From the NCBI GenBank assembly GCA_002424705.1, contig DIKW01000082.1:1-14210 (forward strand): a DNA stretch of 14,210 nt, read 5' to 3'. Each line of letters opens with the position of its first letter. Position 1 is the stretch's first letter. The notes beneath the pieces are model-generated. The model saw only the letters and a list, made by a program, of their open reading frames with translations, had not been told where the DNA came from and ran no database searches. The DNA comes from Geobacter sp. UBA5608. Its GTDB lineage: Bacteria > Desulfobacterota > Desulfuromonadia > Geobacterales > Pseudopelobacteraceae. Shown here in pieces: positions 5,618-12,696 of this stretch. The position numbers and the translations under genes were made by a program.

Positions 5618-7690
5618 ATGTCCGACCGACTGATCCGGATACCACCGCTTCTCCGCCCTCTGCTGGCGACACTGTTGATTCTGACGCTGGCCGGCTGTTC
5701 AGCAGCCCGCAGCACCTTCAATCAAGCTCGGGATCTGGAAAAAGAGGGACGGGTTGAAGAGGCGATGTACCGCTACGCTGAGGCATTCAGGATCGATCCG
5801 GAAGCAGCCGACTACCGGCTGCACTTTCTGAAGACGCGGGAGCAAGCGGCTCGCCGCAGGCTTGATGAGGGACACCGCCTGCTGGAACAGCGAGCGTACG
5901 CAGACGCACGGGAACAGTTTCAGGCGGCAGCGGCCCTCAACCCGTCTTTGACGGAGGCTGAGCAGCATGCTGCACACGCTGCCCGTCTGGAAGAAGCGAC
6001 CCGTTTGTATCAAGAAGGGCTGGACTTTGAACGGACCAACAAGCCCAAACTGGCATTGCAGGCATTTCAGCGAGCACTCGAGCTGCAGCCCGACAACCCC
6101 GACTATCATGACAGCGTGAACCGCAGCATCAAGCGCCCCACCGTCCGCCTGAACAACCACACCCTGCTGCCCAGCTCGCCGACACCGTTGGCATTACGTT
6201 TCCGCAACGGGCAACTCAAGGGTCTGTTTAACAGGATCAGCCAGCAATCCGGCATCCAATTCATTTTTGATGAAACAGTCAAAGACCAGCCGGTCACGCT
6301 GCCGCTCGACACGGTGCCGCTGCAACAGGTACTGCTTTTGTTGGCCGACCAGTTCAAACTGGAGTATGCCACGCTGAACAGCAGCACCGTATTGGTCTAT
6401 CCACAGACCGCTGAGAAGAGCAAACAGTATCAGAACCTGGTGGTGACCACCCTGCCGCTCACCCATCTTGACGCCAAGCAGGCCGCGAACCTGGTGCGAA
6501 CCATGCTGCAGGTGCGGCGTCTGTACATCAACGAGGCGGCCAACGCCCTGGTGGTGCGGGATACCCGCGAAGTGGCCGACGTGGTGGAGAAGATCATCGA
6601 GGCCAACGACCTGCCCGATGCCGAGGTGCTGCTGGACGTGGAGGTGATCGAGGTCAGCGACAAGAACGCCAAGAACGTGGGGCTGCTCTTAAGCAACTAC
6701 AATGTCCAACTGGGGGCTTTTAACGGCAACAACCTGCTGGCGACCTCGCTGCAGTCCGTAAGCTCTACCACGTCACCGGTGAATGCATCGCCCACCAACC
6801 TGGTCAAGGCCTTCAGCATCCGGGGCTTCGGCGGCTATGTCACCGTACCCAATGCCCAGTTCAACTTCGGCAAGACCCTGGCCAACGGCGAGGTGCTCTC
6901 CAATCCCAAGATCAGGGTCAAAAACCGCGAGAAGGCCAAGTTCAACGTCGGCACCAGGGTACCGATCACCACCGCCACTCTGGCCACCAGCGGCACCCTT
7001 TCCCAGACCAATGTGCAGTACGTGGATGTGGGTATCAAGGTCAATGCCGAGCCCACCATCCAGTTGAATAACGAGGTTGCCATCAAACTGGGGCTGGAGG
7101 TCAGCTCCATCATCTCTCGTGAGACCGTGGGGGGAGCGGACAGCGCCACGACGGTGGTGACCATCGGCACCCGCAATCTGGATACGGTGTTAAGCCTGAA
7201 AGACGGCGAAACCAGTGTGATCGGCGGGCTGATCTCCCGCAGCAGCAGCGACAGCACCCAGAAGGTGTTTCTGCTGGGGGATCTGCCGCTGATCGGACCA
7301 CTGATCTCCAGCAACGAGACCAGCAAGGACAAGACTGAGCTGATCCTGGCCATCACACCACGCCTGGTACGGGGAGTGACGGTGCTGGGGCCGCGCCTGA
7401 CCTCATTTGGCTCCGGTAAGGAGGATGACCCGTCCTTGTCGGCACCCTATGCTTCCTTCGAACAGGTGCCCGAATACACAGCTCCGGCGGATTCCGCCCT
7501 GCCGCCCAACGTTGCGGCGCAACCGCAGGCTTCCCAGCCAGCACCGGTGTACCAACCCGCAGCAGACCCATCGGAGCAGCCCCAGCCCCGGCCGGAGCAA
7601 TCCACCGTTGATCCTCAAGGCCCTGCGCCGCCAATTGAACCTCCAGTCGAGCCGGCCCTAGACCAACCAAGGTCGACCAGCCAGCCATGA
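5618..7690 (+). CDS. gspD: TPR-containing lipoprotein secretin (GspD/PilQ family)
   Basis: The product is 690 residues. Signal peptide II ends in LAGC with lipid Cys27, followed by Ser at +2, which favours the outer membrane. Residues about 30-165 form TPR-like helical repeats. An STN/N0-like domain follows (about 190-262), then one N1-type domain (about 272-335), then the secretin beta domain with VPIT, the SVIGGLI stretch and LGDLPLIGPL ahead of TELILAITPRLV. The last 105 or so residues are Pro/Gln/Ala-rich. It forms the outer membrane channel of the secretion system. Compared with classical GspD there are fewer N domains, and TPRs are fused to a lipidated N-terminus, so it may need no separate pilotin. 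The frame is also open upstream to 5366, but that part overlaps the membrane gene and is not signal-like; ATG at 5618 gives the lipobox. No good ribosome binding site is seen, so translation probably depends on the gene ending at 5615. Confidence 0.9.
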   Translation: MSDRLIRIPPLLRPLLATLLILTLAGCSAARSTFNQARDLEKEGRVEEAMYRYAEAFRIDPEAADYRLHFLKTREQAARRRLDEGHRLLEQRAYADAREQFQAAAALNPSLTEAEQHAAHAARLEEATRLYQEGLDFERTNKPKLALQAFQRALELQPDNPDYHDSVNRSIKRPTVRLNNHTLLPSSPTPLALRFRNGQLKGLFNRISQQSGIQFIFDETVKDQPVTLPLDTVPLQQVLLLLADQFKLEYATLNSSTVLVYPQTAEKSKQYQNLVVTTLPLTHLDAKQAANLVRTMLQVRRLYINEAANALVVRDTREVADVVEKIIEANDLPDAEVLLDVEVIEVSDKNAKNVGLLLSNYNVQLGAFNGNNLLATSLQSVSSTTSPVNASPTNLVKAFSIRGFGGYVTVPNAQFNFGKTLANGEVLSNPKIRVKNREKAKFNVGTRVPITTATLATSGTLSQTNVQYVDVGIKVNAEPTIQLNNEVAIKLGLEVSSIISRETVGGADSATTVVTIGTRNLDTVLSLKDGETSVIGGLISRSSSDSTQKVFLLGDLPLIGPLISSNETSKDKTELILAITPRLVRGVTVLGPRLTSFGSGKEDDPSLSAPYASFEQVPEYTAPADSALPPNVAAQPQASQPAPVYQPAADPSEQPQPRPEQSTVDPQGPAPPIEPPVEPALDQPRSTSQP

Positions 7691-8175
7691 AACGATGGAA
7701 GCTCAGAGGCTTTACCCTGGTGGAACTGCTAGTGGCGGTAGCCCTGCTGGCGCTGCTGGCCTCGGCAGTGCTGCCCTTTACGCGGATGACCGCTCAGCGG
7801 ACCCGAGAGATCGAGTTGCGGCGCAACCTGCGCACCATCCGCACCGCCATTGACGACTACAAGAAGCATTATGATAAGGCGATCGAACTGAAGAAGCTCA
7901 TGGCGGTTGAGAATCTTTCGGGCTATCCCAGAACCCTTGAGCTGCTGGTGGAAGGGGATGATTTCGGCGGTCTGTACGGGTCAAAACGTAAGTTTCTGCG
8001 CCGCATTCCGGCTGATCCGATGAACCCGCCCGCTCCCGGGCAACCGCCGCAGTGGGGCCTACGTTCCTACAGCGACCAACCGGACTCAACCAATTGGGGC
8101 CGTGAGGATGTCTTTGACATCTACTCATTGAGCGAAGGAGTTGCCATTGATGGCAGCAGGTATAAAGACTGGTAA
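7687..8175 (+). CDS. gspG: GspG/OxpG-like type II secretion pseudopilin (first copy)
   Basis: The product is 162 residues with a short class III leader MKRWKLRG, cut between Gly8 and Phe9 (FTLVEL). Glu at +5 is present and a hydrophobic helix follows to about residue 30. The globular part has a GspG-like pattern, with a paired helix (RTAIDDYKKHY), GYPRTLELLVEG and RIPADPMNPPAPG, and ends in YKDW. The start overlaps the secretin stop by 4 nt (ATGA). In Geobacter sulfurreducens a pseudopilin of this kind, OxpG, is needed for secretion of the multicopper protein OmpB and for growth on insoluble Fe(III). The family is secure; orthology to OxpG is inferred. The last 41 nt contain the ribosome binding site and start of the next pseudopilin. 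Confidence 0.9.
   Translation: MKRWKLRGFTLVELLVAVALLALLASAVLPFTRMTAQRTREIELRRNLRTIRTAIDDYKKHYDKAIELKKLMAVENLSGYPRTLELLVEGDDFGGLYGSKRKFLRRIPADPMNPPAPGQPPQWGLRSYSDQPDSTNWGREDVFDIYSLSEGVAIDGSRYKDW
8135..8140 (+). promoter_or_regulatory. ribosome binding site deciding the start of the second pseudopilin
   Basis: AAGGAG lies inside the 3' end of the first pseudopilin, 9 nt before ATG 8150. It rules out TTG 8141, which directly abuts it, and supports ATG 8150 over later non-ATG starts that would give a shorter leader. Confidence 0.65.
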
Positions 8176-8656
8176 TCACAGAGGGCGGCGAACGGAACGA
8201 GACGGTCGGTGGGCGACGGGCGGCGCACTGACGACGGCGCGCGGGTTTACCCTGATTGAGTTGATGATCGTGCTGGCTATCATCGCCATCCTCTCCGCCA
8301 TCGCCATCCCCAACTATCAGTGGGCCCTGATCCGAGCCCGCGAGGCGGTGCTACAGGAAAACCTGTATGGCATCCGCTCGGCCATCGATCAGTTTCATGC
8401 CGACCAGGGCAGGTACCCGGAAAGACTTGAGGACCTGACTGCGCGCAAGTACCTGCGGTCCATCCCCAAGGACCCCTTTACCCGCAGCGCCGAGACCTGG
8501 ATCATCGTGCCGCCCTCGGCTGAGCTGCCCCCCGAGACCGCTGACGGCAATACGGCGGCGGTGGGAACGCTACCGCTGCCCAAGGGGAATGTCTACGATG
8601 TACAGAGCGGTTCCGAACTGATCGGCAGTAACGGCATACCGTATAAGGATTGGTAA
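8150..8656 (+). CDS. GspG-like type II secretion pseudopilin (second copy)
   Basis: The product is 168 residues from ATG 8150. An unusually long, basic leader of 32 residues ends in TTARG, with cleavage before FTLIEL (Glu at +5 present), then a long hydrophobic helix and the conserved stretches QFHADQGRYPERLEDL and IPKDPFTRSAETW. The C-terminus reads VYDVQSGSE and ends in YKDW, the same layout as the upstream copy (VFDIYSLSE and YKDW), so the two arose by tandem duplication. It resembles classical GspG more closely than the first copy. It overlaps the first copy by 26 nt, so the two are probably translationally coupled. One may form the pseudopilus body and the other a minor subunit; the sequence does not say which. 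A CTG near 8228 would give a 7-residue leader but has no visible ribosome binding site. Confidence 0.85.
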   Translation: MAAGIKTGNHRGRRTERDGRWATGGALTTARGFTLIELMIVLAIIAILSAIAIPNYQWALIRAREAVLQENLYGIRSAIDQFHADQGRYPERLEDLTARKYLRSIPKDPFTRSAETWIIVPPSAELPPETADGNTAAVGTLPLPKGNVYDVQSGSELIGSNGIPYKDW

Positions 8657-8692
8657 GGCAAAAGTGATTTTGAAAGGTGAAAGGTAATCGTT

Positions 8693-9577
8693 ATGTCGCT
8701 GAAAAGCTTGTGCTGCCTGCTGATTACTGGCATTTTCGTGCAGTTGGGCACAGCCTTCGCCGCCCCGCAGGCATCTCGCACCAGCATGAGACCCGGCGGC
8801 GTGGCGGTCTTCAGCATCGTCCCCTCCCAAGCGGAGCCGGGCAGCCAGGTTATAGTTTCCCTCACTAGCATACAGGATGGCATGGACCTCTTGCTCAGCG
8901 GCAGCGAAGTGTCCTGGCGGGCACTGGATGATCGCAGGATAACCTTTACCATCGATCCAGAAACACCGCCGGGGCAGCACTCTCTCTCCGTACGGGGGCG
9001 AGACGGCACGACCCGCTCCTACGCCTTTAGCGTGGTGCCGCTCAAGCCGGTGGCGGTCAGCATCGCCCCCGACCGTATCACCTCCTGTGCAGACAACGAC
9101 GCGCGGGAGATCACCTTGACTGGTCGCAACTTTCTGCCTTCCTCCCAGCTATTGTTTGACGGCGCCGTGATCCGCAGCCATGTGCTGACAACCGACCGGA
9201 TCCGCTTTACCGCCCCCGTCACCCGTGGCGGCCTGCATCAGGTGGCGGTCAAAAACGGCGAGTACACCACCACCCCGTTGGGACTTGCCATCATCACCGC
9301 ACCGGAGCTCACCAACGTTTCCATCGGCACCGATCAGGTCAACAGTTACGAGCTGCTGATCTACGGCAGCAACTTCCAGCAGACCAGCGCCCTGCTGGTG
9401 AATGGCACCCGCATCGACACCGCCGGCACCCCCCAGGGTGAACAACTGCACGTGCTTGACTGTACCCGCATGGTCTACCGACGGCTGCCCTACTCCTCCA
9501 CCCCAAAAGAACTGCGCCTGCAGGTGGTCAACCCGACCGGTGAGACCAGCCAGACCGTGACCGTATCGGCTCCGTAA
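8693..9577 (+). CDS. secreted IPT/TIG-repeat protein
   Basis: The product is 294 residues. A signal peptide (about 1-23, cut after AFA) is followed by a beta-rich chain of about three Ig-like IPT/TIG units: roughly 34-116, 119-202 and 204-292. The middle unit has the family's ITLTGRNFLPSSQLLFDG pattern and the third LLIYGSNFQQTSALLVNG. The mature chain has exactly two cysteines (Cys132 and Cys257), which could form one disulfide linking units two and three. AAGG ends 8 nt before the ATG. It lies 36 nt after the second pseudopilin and is the last gene of the plus-strand operon. It may be a periplasmic or outer surface component of the secretion machine, or an exported substrate. GspE converges on its 3' end, with 34 nt between the stops. 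Confidence 0.82.
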   Translation: MSLKSLCCLLITGIFVQLGTAFAAPQASRTSMRPGGVAVFSIVPSQAEPGSQVIVSLTSIQDGMDLLLSGSEVSWRALDDRRITFTIDPETPPGQHSLSVRGRDGTTRSYAFSVVPLKPVAVSIAPDRITSCADNDAREITLTGRNFLPSSQLLFDGAVIRSHVLTTDRIRFTAPVTRGGLHQVAVKNGEYTTTPLGLAIITAPELTNVSIGTDQVNSYELLIYGSNFQQTSALLVNGTRIDTAGTPQGEQLHVLDCTRMVYRRLPYSSTPKELRLQVVNPTGETSQTVTVSAP

Positions 9578-9611
9578 GCAAGATTAGTACGTCAAGGAAG
9601 GCTACTCCCGC

Positions 9612-11336
9612 TTACTCTACAAAGGTCACCCGGTTGATCTCCTGCAGGGTGGTCTCACCGCTGCACAGTTTTTCCACTGCTGCCTCGCGCAGAAAAATGG
9701 TGCCATACTCACGGGCGGCCTGCTTCAGGCGACTGGCAGGTGCCTTGGAGACGATCAGATCCCGCAGCTCGTCGTTCATCTCCAAAAACTCGACAATGGC
9801 CGAACGCCCGCGATAGCCGGTGTTGTTGCAGGCATCGCAACCCACCGCCTCAACAAAGGTGGCACTGGCTCGCCGTGCCGGGTCGATGGCTGCTTCATGC
9901 AGCTGCTGATCGCTCAGCTCCACCGGACGGCGGCACTGTTTGCAAACCTTTCGCACCAGACGCTGGGCCATCACGCAGTTTAATGACGAAACAAAATTGT
10001 AGGGATCAAGCCCCATGTGGGTGAAGCGGCCGATCACATCCAGCACGTTGTTGGCGTGGACGGTGGTAAACACCAGGTGGCCGGTCAGGGCCGACTGCAC
10101 GGCGATCTGGGCGGTTTCGGGATCACGGATCTCCCCCACCATGATCTTGTCCGGGTCATGGCGCAGGATCGAACGTAGGCCACGGGCAAAGGTCAGCCCC
10201 TTCTTCTCGTTGACCGGAATCTGCAGCACCCCCTTCAGCAGGTACTCCACCGGGTCCTCGATGGTGATGATCTTGTCCAGACCGGTGTGAATCTCGGTCA
10301 GGGCGGCATACAGGGTGGTGGTCTTGCCTGAGCCGGTGGGGCCGGTTACCAGCACCATGCCGTAGGGCTCGCGAATTTTGCGCCGGATGCGGACCAATTC
10401 ACGGGGGTGAATACCGAGATGTTCCAGGCTTAAGCCCTGCATCTCGGCGGCGATGCTCTCCTTGTCCAGGATCCGGATCACGGCATCCTCGCCATAGGCG
10501 CTGGGCATGATCGAAACCCGGAAGTCGATGGACTTCTCACCGAGGCGGATCTTGAAACGGCCGTCCTGGGGGATGCGCCGTTCGGAGATGTCCAGCTCGC
10601 TCATGATCTTGAGCCGAGAAATGATCGGTCCCTGGAAGTGCAGGTCAATCGGGTCGTTGGCCTGGTAGAGTACCCCGTCGATCCGGTACTTGATGGTAAC
10701 GCCATCGTGGCCGGTCTCGATATGGATATCACTGGCCCGTCGCTCCAGGGCATCCAGCAGGGTGGTGTTGATCAGCCTCACAATCGGGCTGGAGGCGGTG
10801 TCGGCCGAGAGACTCTCCAGCGAGAGCACCTCCTCGCCGCTGTCGGTTTCCTTCACCAGCTGCAGCAGAAAATCCTCGGATACATCCCGCAGCACCCGCC
10901 GGGTCCCCTCACCACCCTTCAGCAGCCGGTCGATGGCCGATGCCGTTGCAACCGCATACTGCAGCGGCCGCCCCAGCAGCAGCTCCAGCTCGTCCAGCTG
11001 TAGCACCGCGGTGGGATCGGCAACCGCGATGGTGAGCTGCTCACCTTCCTGCTCCAATGGCACGACCTGGTAACGGTACATCACCTCAGGTGACAGCACG
11101 TTCAACAAGACTGGGTCCACCTTGAAGCTACTCAGATCAATGAATGGCAACCCCAGCTGCGCTGCCAGGGCCCGGGCAACCAACGTCTCGTCCACCAGCC
11201 CCAAGGTCCGGGCGACCTCACCGAAACGACCACCCTGAGCGGCTTGCCGCGCAAGCACCAAATCAATCTGCTCTGCAGTCAGGGCGTCCAGGTCCGCCAG
11301 TATCTCGCTCAACCGTTTGTGCTGTGTCGTGTTCAT
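9612..11336 (-). CDS. gspE: type II secretion ATPase GspE with MshEN-like N-terminal domain
   Basis: From ATG 11336 the product is 574 residues. The cytoplasmic ATPase drives pseudopilus assembly. Walker A is GPTGSGKTT (332-340), the Asp box lies in ITIEDPVEY, Walker B is IMVGEIRD (398-405), a His box holds TTVHAN, and a zinc-type tetracysteine (CKQC at 465-468, CDAC at 500-503) marks the GspE/PilB/MshE group. The N-terminus holds two 24-residue segments (8-31 and 37-60) exactly five residues apart, the layout of the c-di-GMP-binding MshEN domain. The second keeps Arg1, Gly3, Gly10, Leu21 and Gln24; the first keeps Arg and Gln but has Ser and Asp for the glycines. An upstream in-frame TTG at 11360 would add 8 residues and is preceded by AGGGGA; ATG is preferred, though its own ribosome binding site (GGGA) is weak. 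The gene follows gspF by 47 nt. Confidence 0.93.
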   Translation of the reverse strand: MNTTQHKRLSEILADLDALTAEQIDLVLARQAAQGGRFGEVARTLGLVDETLVARALAAQLGLPFIDLSSFKVDPVLLNVLSPEVMYRYQVVPLEQEGEQLTIAVADPTAVLQLDELELLLGRPLQYAVATASAIDRLLKGGEGTRRVLRDVSEDFLLQLVKETDSGEEVLSLESLSADTASSPIVRLINTTLLDALERRASDIHIETGHDGVTIKYRIDGVLYQANDPIDLHFQGPIISRLKIMSELDISERRIPQDGRFKIRLGEKSIDFRVSIMPSAYGEDAVIRILDKESIAAEMQGLSLEHLGIHPRELVRIRRKIREPYGMVLVTGPTGSGKTTTLYAALTEIHTGLDKIITIEDPVEYLLKGVLQIPVNEKKGLTFARGLRSILRHDPDKIMVGEIRDPETAQIAVQSALTGHLVFTTVHANNVLDVIGRFTHMGLDPYNFVSSLNCVMAQRLVRKVCKQCRRPVELSDQQLHEAAIDPARRASATFVEAVGCDACNNTGYRGRSAIVEFLEMNDELRDLIVSKAPASRLKQAAREYGTIFLREAAVEKLCSGETTLQEINRVTFVE

Positions 11337-11360
11337 GGTGTCCCGTTCACTCGTCTGCAA

Positions 11361-11371
11361 GGGACTGTCCC
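11361..11371. repeat. perfect palindrome GGGACTGTCCC in the gspF-gspE gap
   Basis: A 5-bp dyad around one central base, directly upstream of the alternative TTG start of gspE. It could form a small hairpin over the gspE leader and affect which start is used, or it could be a short genomic repeat. No second copy was noticed in this window. Confidence 0.35.
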
Positions 11372-11383
11372 CTGCGTGTGCTC

Positions 11384-12604
11384 CTATCCCACCGTACCGG
11401 CCAGCTTGAAGATCGGCAGGTACATGGCCAGGATGATGAAGCCGATCACCAGGCCCATGATGACCATCACGGCCGGCTCGATGGCGGTGGTCAATATCTT
11501 GAGGCGCTCTTCGATCTGGGCCTCCAGGTGTTCGGCAATGTCGGAGAGCATCTCCTCCAGCGAGCCGGTGCTCTCCCCCACCCCCAGCATCCGCAGGGCC
11601 AGGGGCGGCATCAACTGCAGCTGCTCCAAAGCCACCGAAAGACGGCCCCCCTCCTCAACCTGATGGATCGCCGTCAGCATCCCCTGTTCCAGGTGCCGGT
11701 TCGCCAAGGTGCCCAGCGACATCCGCAGTGATTCAACAATCGGAATACCACTGCCCAACAAGGTGGCCAGGGTGCGGGAAAAACCGGCCACAGCGTAGTT
11801 GAAGAACAGGTCCCCCAACACCGGCAGGGCCAGCTTCCAGCGGTCGATCCGCTGCCGTCCGGGGTTTGATCGTGCCCATCGCTGCAAGCCATACCCCGTT
11901 ACGAACAGGGCCGGCAGCCAGACGATGGCAGTGAAGCGCAGCCCGCGGGTAAACGAGATCAGCATACGGGTGATTAGGGGCAGCTGTGAGCCGGCATCAG
12001 CATAGACCTGACTGAAGGTAGGCACTACGTAGATCAGGAGCAGGGAGATGGCGGCAGTGGCCACCCCTATCAGGATGGCAGGATAAAACAGGGCAGCAAT
12101 CACCTTTTTGCGTAATTCTTCGGCCCGCTTGAGAAAAACGATATAGCGCCGGATGGTGTGGGGCAGGTCGCCGGTCCGCTCACCGGCCCGGACCGATGCC
12201 AGATACAGGGGGGGAAACAGTGTGACGTGACGCTCCAGAGCGGTTGAAAGGGCCGCCCCCCCCTTGACATCTTCCCGCACCTGCTTCAGCACATCTGCAA
12301 ACAGTCCACCGGACTTGATGCGGTGTTCAAGGATGGCATCCAGCACCGGCACGATCGGCATACCAGCCTTTAAGAGCACGATCAGTTCCTGGTTAAAGGC
12401 CAGAAGCTCGCGATTGTCAATTCGTCTGCCCTGACGCAGCCACTTTGAAATATCCAGCAGCCCCGACGATACCCTGCGCACACTGAAGACATGATAGCCC
12501 TGGGCCAACAGCCCGTCCCGCAGCTGGCGTTCATCCGCCGCCTCCAGCTTGCGCTGTATAATGGCTCCTTCAGGGGCCCCGAGCTTACAGATAAAGAGGG
12601 GCAT
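11384..12604 (-). CDS. gspF: type II secretion inner membrane platform protein GspF
   Basis: The product is 406 residues, the normal length of GspF/PilC. Two T2SSF repeats occupy about 70-193 and 273-395, each with the conserved glutamate loop: AGERTGDL (Glu141) and GVGESTGSLEEML (Glu344). Membrane segments lie near 170-193, 222-240 and 375-397. GspF links the GspE motor to pseudopilin extraction from the inner membrane. The N-terminal part (about 1-60) matches the small GspF N-domain. No Shine-Dalgarno-like sequence precedes ATG 12604; a short open frame ends 2 nt upstream, so translation may be coupled. gspE follows after 47 nt in the same direction, in keeping with a motor-platform pair. 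Confidence 0.93.
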   Translation of the reverse strand: MPLFICKLGAPEGAIIQRKLEAADERQLRDGLLAQGYHVFSVRRVSSGLLDISKWLRQGRRIDNRELLAFNQELIVLLKAGMPIVPVLDAILEHRIKSGGLFADVLKQVREDVKGGAALSTALERHVTLFPPLYLASVRAGERTGDLPHTIRRYIVFLKRAEELRKKVIAALFYPAILIGVATAAISLLLIYVVPTFSQVYADAGSQLPLITRMLISFTRGLRFTAIVWLPALFVTGYGLQRWARSNPGRQRIDRWKLALPVLGDLFFNYAVAGFSRTLATLLGSGIPIVESLRMSLGTLANRHLEQGMLTAIHQVEEGGRLSVALEQLQLMPPLALRMLGVGESTGSLEEMLSDIAEHLEAQIEERLKILTTAIEPAVMVIMGLVIGFIILAMYLPIFKLAGTVG

Positions 12605-12696
12605 GGTTAGTTAAGTACCGGCATTTTCACGCTCAGCCCCGTAGGCAACAGCACTGAAAAATTTTGCATGAAGAGGCATTCATCATCAATCTCCAA

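Noticed and set aside
9574..9615. GTAAGC/GCTTAC inverted pair between the convergent IPT and gspE stops, as a bidirectional terminator
   Set aside because: Only 6 bp of stem with a loop of about 30 nt and no T-run on either side; no clear terminator is visible in the 34-nt gap.
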